The position numbers and the translations under genes are program-made. Below the pieces are notes generated by a model. That model did not search any database and was not told where the DNA came from. It worked only from the letters and a program-made list of their open reading frames with translations. This document shows positions 16,734 to 24,408 of a DNA stretch of 32,398 bases, one piece after another. The first letter of the stretch is position 1, and the number at the start of each line of letters is the position of its first letter. The stretch covers positions 1 to 32,398 of the forward strand of contig MEGD01000035.1 in assembly GCA_001725355.1 (NCBI GenBank). The letters are read 5' to 3'. This DNA comes from Novosphingobium sp. SCN 66-18. Its GTDB lineage: Bacteria > Pseudomonadota > Alphaproteobacteria > Sphingomonadales > Sphingomonadaceae.

Positions 16734-17227
16734 GGCTGCAATCCTCCGGCGGAACGGCGGGCGCGGCCCAGCAGCCTGAACACCGTGATCGCGCCGGCCA
16801 TGGAAATGAGGAAGTTGTAGCCCGCCAGGCTCACCCCGAACAGCGTCCACGGCGCGACATCGCAGCGGATCACCGGCGCCGACATGATCGCCGCCAGCGG
16901 ATCGTTGCCCAGCTTGTGCGAGGAGCACGTGGTGATGCCTTCCCACCAGCCGTATTCGACGCCGGCGTGGAATGCGCCGATCAGTCCGCTAAGACCGGTC
17001 GCGACGGCAGCCAGCGTCACCAGCATGTCGCCCCCGCCGGTGCGGCGCTGGATTTGCGCGATCAGCGCCATGACGATCGCGGCGATGTGCGGATAGCGCT
17101 GCCACCAGCACATCTCGCAGGGGGGCAGGCCGAACACGAACTGCGCGATCAGCGCCCCGCCCATCAGCGCGGCGGGGATCAGCAGTGCCAGGGTATAGGC
17201 GGCGTTGCGGGACTGGACCGGCGTCAT
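16730..17227 (-). CDS. dsbB: Disulfide bond formation protein B
   Basis: A 165-residue inner-membrane quinone-dependent oxidase that reoxidises DsbA. Four transmembrane helices are apparent. The first redox pair is C37-E-M-C40 (LPPCEMCWWQRYPH, the family signature); the second is C101 (TTCSSH) and C122 (IRCDVAPW) in the second periplasmic loop. The start is 4 nt after the S41 protease stop and the end overlaps coq7. The neighbouring quinone-biosynthesis gene fits its need for ubiquinone. dsbA is not in the window. Confidence 0.92.
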   Translation of the reverse strand: MTPVQSRNAAYTLALLIPAALMGGALIAQFVFGLPPCEMCWWQRYPHIAAIVMALIAQIQRRTGGGDMLVTLAAVATGLSGLIGAFHAGVEYGWWEGITTCSSHKLGNDPLAAIMSAPVIRCDVAPWTLFGVSLAGYNFLISMAGAITVFRLLGRARRSAGGLQP

Positions 17228-17231
17228 CGCG

Positions 17232-18590
17232 TCAGCGCCTTCCCGCCGATGCCTTTACGGCCAGCGCCTGCGGCGCGGTCCTCTCCAGCGTCTGCATCGC
17301 GTAATAGAGCTGGAAGTCGTCGATGCCCTTGGCCTTCAGTTCCTCGGCCGTCATCTTGAAGCGCGGATCCTCGCCCTTGTCGGTCTCGAGATCCTTGTCG
17401 TCCTTCAGCTCGTTGATCAGGTGCCCGCGCAGATCGCTTTCGCGATAGGAGCGCAGCGCGCGCTTGCGCATGTCGGGATCGGAAATCTGCGGCACGCGCA
17501 CGTCGGGATCGATGCCGCCTTCCTGCACCGAACGGCCCGAGGGGGTGTAATAGCGCGCCGTCGTCAGCTTGAGCGCGGTGTCGCGCGTCAGCGGGATCAG
17601 CGTCTGCACGCTGCCCTTGCCGAAGCTGCGCTCGCCCATGATCGCCGCGCGGTGCTGGTCCTGCATCGCGCCGGCGACGATTTCCGAAGCGGACGCCGAC
17701 CCCTGATCGATCAGCACGATCATCGGCACGCCCTTGGCGATATCGCCCGGCGTGGCGTTGTACACCTCGTTGTCGCGGGCATAGCGGCCGCGCTGCGAGA
17801 CGATCGGCCCCTTTTCGAGGAACAGGTCCGACAGCGAGACGGCTTCGTCCAGCAGTCCGCCGGGATTGCCGCGCAGATCGAGGATCAGCCCCGCCGGGCG
17901 ATTGCCCGTCTTGGCGCGGATATCGCGCCAGGCGGCAGCGACCTGCGTGCCGACGTTGGCGCTGAAGCTCGATACGGAGATCACGCCGACGTTGTCCTTC
18001 ACCTTCCATTCGACCGGCTTCAGCTCGATCACCTGGCGCGTGATGGTAAGGTCAAGCGGCTCGTCGCGACCGGGGCGGAACACGGTGAGGCGGATCTGCG
18101 TGCCCACTTCGCCGCGCATCTGGTCCACCGCGTCGTCCAGCGAGCCGCCGTAGATCAGCTTGCCATCGAGGTGGGTGATATAGTCGCCCGCCTTGATCCC
18201 GGCGAGATCGGCCGGCGTGCCCTTCATCGGCGCGATCACCTTGACCGCGCCGTCCTCCAGCGTCACCGACAGGCCCAGCCCGCCGTAGGAACCATCGGTC
18301 TGCGTGCGCAGGTTCTCGAAATCGCGCGCGTCGAGATAGGAGCTGTGCGGATCGAGCGTGGCCAGCATGCCGTCGATCGCGCCCTTGAACAGCTTGTCGT
18401 CGTCCACCGGCTCCACGTAATTGGCCTTGATCCGCTCGTAGATCGCCATCAGCCGGGTGAATTCGGGGCCGGTCTTGGCGTCCACGGCGGCCAGCCCGGC
18501 GGTCGTCACCGGGATCAGCGCGATGGCCGACACGAGCGCGGTGGCACGGAAGAGGGAGGCCACGGTCTTCGTGAACGGGGTCTTCGCCAT
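17232..18590 (-). CDS. S41 family carboxy-terminal processing protease
   Basis: Periplasmic tail-specific protease of about 452 residues, CtpA-like. An N-terminal signal/anchor (VASLFRATALVSAIALIPVT) is followed by a helical region (EFTRLMAIYERIKANYVEPV), a PDZ domain (YGGLGLSVTLEDGAVKVIAP to RLTVFRPGR), and the protease core. The catalytic Ser is in QGSASASEIVAGAM (about residue 301) and Lys in GERSFGKGSVQTL. There is an Asp/Lys-rich tail. The start is ambiguous: ATG 18590 is used here, and ATG 18617 adds MAPLKRKSP. It lies downstream of the EnvC-like gene, a frequent partnership in alphaproteobacteria. Confidence 0.92.
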   Translation of the reverse strand: MAKTPFTKTVASLFRATALVSAIALIPVTTAGLAAVDAKTGPEFTRLMAIYERIKANYVEPVDDDKLFKGAIDGMLATLDPHSSYLDARDFENLRTQTDGSYGGLGLSVTLEDGAVKVIAPMKGTPADLAGIKAGDYITHLDGKLIYGGSLDDAVDQMRGEVGTQIRLTVFRPGRDEPLDLTITRQVIELKPVEWKVKDNVGVISVSSFSANVGTQVAAAWRDIRAKTGNRPAGLILDLRGNPGGLLDEAVSLSDLFLEKGPIVSQRGRYARDNEVYNATPGDIAKGVPMIVLIDQGSASASEIVAGAMQDQHRAAIMGERSFGKGSVQTLIPLTRDTALKLTTARYYTPSGRSVQEGGIDPDVRVPQISDPDMRKRALRSYRESDLRGHLINELKDDKDLETDKGEDPRFKMTAEELKAKGIDDFQLYYAMQTLERTAPQALAVKASAGRR

Positions 18591-18687
18591 CGGGGACTTT
18601 CGCTTCAAGGGGGCCATGGGGCCGCGTTCTATAGCGGCAGCGCGATGAACGCCAGATGGCGCGACACGGTGAGTCATTCGGGGATCG

Positions 18688-19902
18688 TCATCCGCGCAGT
18701 GCCTGCAGCGGATTGATCGGAGCGCCATCCTTGCGCAGTTCGACCGTCACCGTCGGGCGGCCCGGCCCGGCCGCGCCCAGCGGCGCGCCCTGTACCACCG
18801 TGTCGCCCACGTTCACGTCAAGCCGGCCGAGATTGGTGACGAGCGAGGTCCAGCCGCCATCGTGTTCGATGATGACGATTCGGCCATAGCCGCGATAGGG
18901 GCCGGCGAAGGCCACGCGCCCGGCGGCCGGCGCGACCACTTGCGCGCCCCCGACCGGCGCGAAGGTGACGCCGGAAGACAGCCCGCCCGCGCCGCGTTCG
19001 CCAAAGCCGTTCACGATCCGCCCGCCCACCGGGAGAATCCACGAAAGCGCCGCCGAAGCCGAGGGGGTGGGGCCGGCGTCGGCCACCATCAGCGCATCAC
19101 CCGGCCGTTCGGGGCGCGGCACCGGGCCGGGCAGCGCGGCCAGCTTCTGCCGCAGCGAGCCATCGGCCTGCAACTGATCCATCAGCGCGCGCAGGTCGCG
19201 CGTCTGTTCGGCCAGCGCGAGCGCGCGGTCCGCCTCGCGGCTGGCCGTGCCTTGCGCGGCGCGCGATTCGATGCGCTGGCGGCTTTCGAGGGCGACAAGC
19301 TGCTGGCGCCGCGCGGTCAGCCCCTGTTCGCCCTGGCGCAGCTGGTCGGCGGCCAGCCGCGCGCTCGCCTGCAGGGCGCGACCGCGCACGATTTCCTGCC
19401 GCAGGCCGGCGGTGCGCTGGCGCACTTCGGGCAGCATCGTTTCCAGCACCGCGCGCAGATAGACGGTATCGCGCAGGGTATCGGCGCGCATCAGGCTGAA
19501 GGCGAGCGGGCGGCGCGCCATGAGCTGCAGGGCCGCCGTCAGCCGCACCACCGGTTCCTGCCGCGCGGCGATGCGCAGCCGCAGCGCTTCGCGCTGGCGG
19601 TCGATCAGCGCGATCTTCGCTTGCGCCACCTGGATTTCGGCTTCGGACTGCTGGATGCGCGCGGCCACCGCCGCCGTCTCGCGCGCGGTGCGGTCCGCCG
19701 CTTCGGTGGCCTTGCGCGCTTCCACCTCCAGCTGTTCGCCGCGTGCCCGCGCCATCGTCAGTTCGCGGGTTGCCTGGCGCAGCGCGTCGCCCGCCTGCCC
19801 GGCATCGTCGAACGGCGCGGCCTGCTGCGCCACGGCAAGCTGCCAGCCCAACACGCCAGCCAGCGCGGCCATGGTGGCGAGAAGGAGCGTGCGCGACGTC
19901 AT
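18688..19902 (-). CDS. EnvC-like murein hydrolase activator, catalytically degenerate LytM domain
   Basis: A 404-residue exported protein: signal peptide (LLLATMAALAGVLGWQLAVA), long Ala/Arg/Gln-rich coiled coil (about residues 30-245), then a C-terminal M23/LytM domain. The zinc ligands of active LytM enzymes are absent: the expected HxGxD position reads SSGVTFA and the expected HxH reads PTVTVEL. As with EnvC, it should activate periplasmic amidases at the septum rather than cut peptidoglycan; that role is inferred. It starts 10 nt after the rlmH stop and is followed by the S41 protease. Confidence 0.9.
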   Translation of the reverse strand: MTSRTLLLATMAALAGVLGWQLAVAQQAAPFDDAGQAGDALRQATRELTMARARGEQLEVEARKATEAADRTARETAAVAARIQQSEAEIQVAQAKIALIDRQREALRLRIAARQEPVVRLTAALQLMARRPLAFSLMRADTLRDTVYLRAVLETMLPEVRQRTAGLRQEIVRGRALQASARLAADQLRQGEQGLTARRQQLVALESRQRIESRAAQGTASREADRALALAEQTRDLRALMDQLQADGSLRQKLAALPGPVPRPERPGDALMVADAGPTPSASAALSWILPVGGRIVNGFGERGAGGLSSGVTFAPVGGAQVVAPAAGRVAFAGPYRGYGRIVIIEHDGGWTSLVTNLGRLDVNVGDTVVQGAPLGAAGPGRPTVTVELRKDGAPINPLQALRG

Positions 19903-19912
19903 GACGCGACGC

Positions 19913-20338
19913 TTATCCTTCGCGGTGGTAGGGATGGCCAGCGATAATGCTCGTGGCGCGCCACAATTGCTCGGCCAGCATGGCGCGGGCCAGCATGTGC
20001 GGCCACGTCGCCGCACCGAAGGCGAGCAGGAGATCGGCCTTGTCGCGCACGTCCGACTCGTGCCCGTCGGCCGCGCCGATCAGGAAGCGCGCCTCGCGCA
20101 CGCCATCGTCACGCCAGCGGCCGAGAATGCCCGCGAACTCGGTCGAGGTAAGCTGCCGGCCCCGCTCGTCGAGCGCGACGGTGCGGACGGGCGTGGCCGC
20201 AGGCGGCGGGATCGTGCCGCCGCGATCGGGCAGCTCGGTGACCTTGAGGCCCCAGGCGACCCGCTTCGCGTAGCGGTCGACCAGCTCGGCCTCGGGCGAG
20301 CGCCCGATCTTCCCGCGCGCGATGATGTGCAGCAGCAT
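19913..20338 (-). CDS. rlmH: 23S rRNA (pseudouridine-1915-N3)-methyltransferase RlmH
   Basis: A 141-residue SPOUT methyltransferase that methylates pseudouridine 1915 of 23S rRNA on 70S ribosomes. It begins MLLHIIARGKIGRSPEAELV and has the SAM-binding knot FLIGAADGH and the family C-terminus LAEQLWRATSIIAGHPYHRE. Length is normal, slightly short of E. coli. It sits between rsfS and the EnvC-like gene, as in many alphaproteobacteria. Confidence 0.95.
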   Translation of the reverse strand: MLLHIIARGKIGRSPEAELVDRYAKRVAWGLKVTELPDRGGTIPPPAATPVRTVALDERGRQLTSTEFAGILGRWRDDGVREARFLIGAADGHESDVRDKADLLLAFGAATWPHMLARAMLAEQLWRATSIIAGHPYHREG

Positions 20339-20360
20339 CCGGTTTCCGATCGGGACCGCT

Positions 20361-20387
20361 CTCCCTCCCCGCCGGGAGGAGGGGAGG
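20361..20387. other. GC-rich hairpin between rsfS and rlmH
   Basis: CCTCCCC at 20364-20370 pairs with GGGGAGG at 20381-20387, immediately before the rsfS stop position. It resembles the fabI-downstream hairpin (both contain CGGGAGGAGGGG), so it may be a dispersed short palindrome. It could attenuate or process the transcript; there is no T-tract. Confidence 0.45.
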
Positions 20388-20795
20388 TTACGCCGCGCCC
20401 GCGTCTCCGAACGCCCACATGCGTTCGAGGTTGTAGAAGCTGCGCACTTCCGGGCGGAACAGGTGGACCACCACGTCGCCGGCGTCGATCAGCACCCAGT
20501 CGGCAGCGGGCAGGCCTTCCAGCCGCGCGTTGCCGTAACCGCCCTGCTTGATCCGTTCGGCCAGTTTCTGCGCCATCGCGGCGACCTGCCGCGTCGAACG
20601 GCCCGACGCGATCACCATGTAATCGGCGATCGAGCTTTTGCCTTCGAGCGGGATCGAGACGATTTCCTGCGCCTGATCGTCATCCAGCGATTGCAGGACG
20701 AGATCGTGCAGCGAGGCCGGCTTGGCCTTGGCACCCGAGCTGGCGGTGGAAGTGGCGGCCCCGGCCTGGGCCGGAATGGTCTGGACAGTTGTCAT
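20388..20795 (-). CDS. rsfS: Ribosome silencing factor RsfS
   Basis: A 135-residue protein of the Iojap/RsfS family, which binds L14 on the 50S subunit and blocks subunit joining on nutrient limitation. The core is LHDLVLQSLDDDQAQEIVSIPL, SIADYMVIASGRSTRQVAAMA and ADWVLIDAGDVVVHLFRPEVRSFYNLERMW. The first roughly 27 residues are Ala/Thr-rich and extra to the family. It lies 130 bp downstream of nadD, the usual partner. Confidence 0.94.
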   Translation of the reverse strand: MTTVQTIPAQAGAATSTASSGAKAKPASLHDLVLQSLDDDQAQEIVSIPLEGKSSIADYMVIASGRSTRQVAAMAQKLAERIKQGGYGNARLEGLPAADWVLIDAGDVVVHLFRPEVRSFYNLERMWAFGDAGAA

Positions 20796-20925
20796 CGCGG
20801 TGAGATGGTCTCCGTGGCTGGATTGTCAATGAAAAGGAAGCGGGCACCGGTCAATCGTCCGGACGCCGAAACGGGCCGGACCGCCGGAATCCCGGCGACC
20901 GACCGCAAGGGAAGTGCGCCGCGGC

Positions 20926-21645
20926 TCAGGGCTTGCCTGCCCCGCCGAAGCGCGTGTTGCCGGTGGATAGGCCGGTTTGCGGAACGACCGGCCGATGCGT
21001 GAGGGCATCGAACGGTTCCGCATCGACGAAACGGCGAAACCATTCCGGATCGGCGGCACGAATGGCCGTGGCCGAACGGGGATCGGGATCGAAACGCAGG
21101 ATCGTCAGCGCCGGGGCGCTCCGCTTTGCGCCGTCAATCAACTGTCCGGGCCGCCGGCGCCAGCGGCGCAACCAGGCCATGGCGGGGCTCGCCAAGGCAC
21201 GCGCATCATAACCCGGACGCGCGATAACCGCAATCGGCGTCTCCCGCGCCATCCGCCGCCAGTCCTTCCAGCGGTGGAACTGCGCCAGATTGTCGGCCCC
21301 CATCAGCCAGACGAAGCGCTTTTTCGGGTAGCGTCGGCGCAGCGCCGCCAGCGTATCGACGGTATAGCGCGTGCCCAGCCGCGCCTCGATCGCGGTCACG
21401 CGGATCGGCGCGCGGCGCGCGGCCGCCCGCGCCGAACAATAGCGCGCCGGCAGCAGGGCCATGCCTTGCTCCGGCTTCAGCACGTTGCCCGGCGAAACCA
21501 GCCACCACACCTCGTCCAGCCCCAGCGCTTCGCGCGCGAACAGGCTGATGCGGCGGTGGCCGCCATGGGCGGGGTTGAAGCTGCCACCCAGAAGACCGAT
21601 TCGGGGCAGACCGATTCGGGGCAGACCGATTCGGGGCAGGCCCAC
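20926..21645 (-). CDS. nadD: Nicotinate-nucleotide adenylyltransferase NadD with expanded N-terminus
   Basis: Cytosolic enzyme of NAD synthesis (NaMN + ATP to NaAD). Core motifs are present: IGLLGGSFNPAHGGHRRIS with the HxGH nucleotidyl-transferase site, VWWLVSPGNVLK, FVWLMGADNLAQFHRWKDW, and SATAIRA near the C-terminus. Before the usual start, GLPRI is repeated three times, encoded by a 15-bp tandem repeat. No in-frame ATG exists between the aldo/keto reductase stop and the core; GTG 21645 is the best start (239 residues). A CTG at 21687 with GGAG upstream is possible. The ATG at 21810 would lie inside the neighbouring gene. Confidence 0.9.
   Translation of the reverse strand: MGLPRIGLPRIGLPRIGLLGGSFNPAHGGHRRISLFAREALGLDEVWWLVSPGNVLKPEQGMALLPARYCSARAAARRAPIRVTAIEARLGTRYTVDTLAALRRRYPKKRFVWLMGADNLAQFHRWKDWRRMARETPIAVIARPGYDARALASPAMAWLRRWRRRPGQLIDGAKRSAPALTILRFDPDPRSATAIRAADPEWFRRFVDAEPFDALTHRPVVPQTGLSTGNTRFGGAGKP
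21595..21639. repeat. 15-bp tandem repeat (3 copies) in the nadD 5' end
   Basis: ACCGATTCGGGGCAG is repeated exactly three times on the plus strand, with a degenerate fourth copy at 21640-21654. On the minus strand each unit encodes five residues (GLPRI register), so unit changes keep the nadD frame. Confidence 0.95.
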
Positions 21646-21709
21646 TCGGGATGCCCCCCGACGGGATGAGGAAACCGGCGCGGTCAGGATGGAGGCTCCG
21701 CCGATTCGC

Positions 21710-22792
21710 CTAGCGCGCCACGCGCCGGGGCGAAGCCGCCTTGGCGCGATACGCACCCTGCATGGCAAACATCCAGCCGGGGTATTCGCGCGGCAGGGCC
21801 GAGAGGGCATCGAGCCGGGAAAGCTCGTCCGCCGTCAGTTCCACATCGCAGGCGGCAATGTTGTCGGCCAGCTGGTCGGCACGCTTCGCGCCGACGATTA
21901 CCGTCGTCACCACCGGCTGATAAAGCAGCCAGGCCAGCGCCACCTGCGCGACCGTGGCCGGCTTGCCCGCCACGGCTTTTCCGGCGGCGATCTCCTGCAT
22001 CGCCTCGATCAGGTCGTAGGCGCGATCGAGTTCCACGGGCGGGAAATCGAACACCGCGCGGCGGCCTTCGCCCTGGTTGGGGCCGCTGTTGCCGCCGTCG
22101 GTGGCGCGGGTGTACTTGCCCGAAAGCAGCCCGCCGGCGAGCGGGCTCCACACCATCAGGCCCAGCCCCTCGCTTTGCAGCAGCGGCACGATCTCGCGCT
22201 CCAGATCGCGGCCGGCGACGGTGTAGTAAGCCTGCAGCGAGGCGAATTTCGCGAGGCCGAGCCGTTCCGAAATGCCCAGCGCCTTCATGATCTGCCAGCC
22301 CGCCCAGTTGCTGACGCCGATATAGCGCGCGCGGCCGCTGCGCACGATGTCTTCCAGCGCGCGCAGGGTTTCCTCGATCGGGGTCAGCGCGTCCCAGCCG
22401 TGGATCTGGTAAAGATCGATGTGGTCCATGCCCAGCCGCGCCAGGCTGGCGTCGATCTCGTGCAGCAGGTGGAACCGCGAGGCGCCGGCCTCGTTCGGCC
22501 CCGGCCCCATCGTGCCCATGGCCTTGGTGGCGACGACCACGTCGGGCCGCTTCACCCCCAGATCGCGCAGCGCCTGACCCAGTATCTCCTCGGACCGGCC
22601 TTCCGAATAGACATTGGCCGTATCAATGAAGTTGATCCCGGCGTCGATCGCCTGCCGCACCAGCGCGGTCGACGCCGCCAGATCCAGCCCCGCAATCGGG
22701 CCGAACCGGCCCTGCGATTCGCCGAACGTCATCGTGCCCAGGCACAGCTCGGAAACGATCAGGCCGGTATCGCCGAAACGGTTGGTACGCAT
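21710..22792 (-). CDS. Aldo/keto reductase
   Basis: A 360-residue NADP-dependent (beta/alpha)8-barrel oxidoreductase. The catalytic tetrad is D57 (FIDTANVYSEG), Y62, K90 (VATKAMG) and H131 (DLYQIHGWD). The cofactor region is VWSPLAGGLLSGKY and TVIVGAKRADQLADN. It resembles the YajO/Tas-like group; the physiological substrate is not evident. The start has GAGGA eight bases upstream. It sits between proA and nadD, which are adjacent in many relatives as I recall, so it may be an insertion into that cluster. Confidence 0.92.
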   Translation of the reverse strand: MRTNRFGDTGLIVSELCLGTMTFGESQGRFGPIAGLDLAASTALVRQAIDAGINFIDTANVYSEGRSEEILGQALRDLGVKRPDVVVATKAMGTMGPGPNEAGASRFHLLHEIDASLARLGMDHIDLYQIHGWDALTPIEETLRALEDIVRSGRARYIGVSNWAGWQIMKALGISERLGLAKFASLQAYYTVAGRDLEREIVPLLQSEGLGLMVWSPLAGGLLSGKYTRATDGGNSGPNQGEGRRAVFDFPPVELDRAYDLIEAMQEIAAGKAVAGKPATVAQVALAWLLYQPVVTTVIVGAKRADQLADNIAACDVELTADELSRLDALSALPREYPGWMFAMQGAYRAKAASPRRVAR

Positions 22793-22866
22793 GGAAGAAT
22801 CCTCTGCCTTCGGTTTGCGGCCAGCCTAGCGACCCGCCGCGCCCTTGTCGAAGGGGGATGCGAGGA

Positions 22867-24144
22867 TCAGGGCCGGGTCTGGCCCGAACCGCGCACCAGC
22901 CACTTGTAGGTGGTGAGCCCCTCGAGCGCGACCGGCCCGCGCGCGTGCAGCCGCCCGGTGGCAATGCCGATTTCCGCGCCCAGCCCGAATTCACCGCCAT
23001 CGGCGAACTGGCTGGAGGCGTTGTGCATCACGATCGCGCTGTCCACTTCGGACAGGAAGCGGTCGGCGGCGGCCAGGTCCTCGGTCACGATCGCGTCGGT
23101 ATGGCCCGAGGAATGGCGCGCAATATGGCCCAGCGCATCATCCAGTCCGTCCACCACCGCGACCGCCAGGATCGCGTCGAGGTATTCGGTATCCCAGTCG
23201 TTCGCCCCGGCGGGGCCGATGCGCGGATCGATGGCGCGGGCGCGGGCATCGCCGCGCAATTCGCACCCGGCGTCGAGCAGGGGCGCGATCAGCCCGTGCG
23301 GATCGGGATAGGTCGCGTCGATCAGCAGCGTTTCCATCGCCCCGCACACGCCGGTACGGCGCAGCTTGGCGTTGAACACGATCGCCGCGGCGCGGGCCGG
23401 GTCGGCGGCGTGATCGACGTAGGTGTGGTTGATCCCGTCGAGATGCGCCAGCACCGGCACGCGCGCATCGGACTGGACGCGCGCGACCAGGCTCTTGCCC
23501 CCGCGCGGCACGATCATGTCGATCAGGCCCGCCGCCGTCAGCATCGCGCCCACGGCCGCGCGGTCCTGCGTGGGCAGGAGCTGCACCGCATCGGCGGGCA
23601 CCCCGCCCTCGGCCAGCCCGGCGACCAGCGCCTTGTGGATCGCGCGGTTGGAATGGACCGCCTCGCTGCCGCCGCGCAGCAGCACGGCATTGCCCGAGCG
23701 CACGCAGAGCGCGGCCGCATCCGCCGTCACGTTGGGGCGGCTTTCGTAGATGATGCCGATCAGGCCGATCGGCACGCGCACGCGCTGCAGCACCATGCCG
23801 TTGGGCCGCGTGGCGCTGTCGATCACCGCGCCCACCGGATCGGGCAGGCTGGCGACCTGCTCCACGGCATCGGCCATCGCGGCCAGCCGGCCGGAATCGA
23901 GCCGCAGCCGGTCGAGCAGCGCGCCGGACAGGCCATTGGTTTCGGCGCTGGCGACATCGCGCGCATTCGCGGCGAGGATTTCCGGTTCGGCGCGGCGCAG
24001 CGCCGCCGCCGCCAGCCGCAGCGCCCGTTCCTTCGCCGGCGCCGGCATCCGCGCCAGAACGCGCTGCGCCACGCGGCCGGCGCGGGCGAGGCCTTCGACG
24101 AGATCGATCACGGAATCGGCGGAAATCTGGGGCTGGCTGGACAT
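22867..24144 (-). CDS. proA: Glutamate-5-semialdehyde dehydrogenase (gamma-glutamyl phosphate reductase)
   Basis: Second enzyme of proline synthesis, NADPH-dependent reduction of gamma-glutamyl phosphate. It has 425 residues, a standard length. Recognisable segments are [46 protein letters not shown], catalytic C267 in [10 protein letters not shown], and C-terminal [20 protein letters not shown]. First gene of the long leftward cluster. Its upstream gap carries the GANTC cluster shared with the divergent M23 gene. proB is not in the window. Confidence 0.95.
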   Translation of the reverse strand: MSSQPQISADSVIDLVEGLARAGRVAQRVLARMPAPAKERALRLAAAALRRAEPEILAANARDVASAETNGLSGALLDRLRLDSGRLAAMADAVEQVASLPDPVGAVIDSATRPNGMVLQRVRVPIGLIGIIYESRPNVTADAAALCVRSGNAVLLRGGSEAVHSNRAIHKALVAGLAEGGVPADAVQLLPTQDRAAVGAMLTAAGLIDMIVPRGGKSLVARVQSDARVPVLAHLDGINHTYVDHAADPARAAAIVFNAKLRRTGVCGAMETLLIDATYPDPHGLIAPLLDAGCELRGDARARAIDPRIGPAGANDWDTEYLDAILAVAVVDGLDDALGHIARHSSGHTDAIVTEDLAAADRFLSEVDSAIVMHNASSQFADGGEFGLGAEIGIATGRLHARGPVALEGLTTYKWLVRGSGQTRP

Positions 24145-24217
24145 GGGGGCGCCCTACCACGCGCCCGGGCCGCTGTCAGCCCGCATCGCATGGCGGCGCT
24201 TCCGCGGATTGCCCGGC

Positions 24218-24331
24218 GAGTCGCGGCGGCAAAACACGGCGAATCGAAATGATTCGTTGCCGGAATCACATGGTTCCAACGCTTCACCGGAGGACTCGCA
24301 CGATTCAACCCGCCGAAGGGGGATCGGATTC
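24218..24331. promoter_or_regulatory. Cluster of seven GANTC (CcrM-type) methylation sites
   Basis: GANTC occurs at 24218, 24241, 24251, 24263, 24293, 24302 and 24327, all in the divergent proA/M23 gap. For a roughly 65% GC sequence one site per about 300 bp would be expected by simple base composition. In alphaproteobacteria CcrM methylates GANTC and GcrA reads it at cell-cycle promoters. CGAATC/GATTCG (24240-24256) also forms a 6-bp inverted repeat. Confidence 0.65.
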
Positions 24332-24408
24332 GACCTGCGGCGGGCGCACCGGTAATCGGCCGCGTCCTTCCGGCGCATCCGCAGGGGCAGCAAAGATAAA
24401 AGCCAGAA

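Noticed and set aside
21646-21810. ATG 21810 as the nadD start
   Set aside because: It would overlap the aldo/keto reductase gene by about 100 bp and add 55 mostly Arg/Pro/Ser residues before the conserved core.
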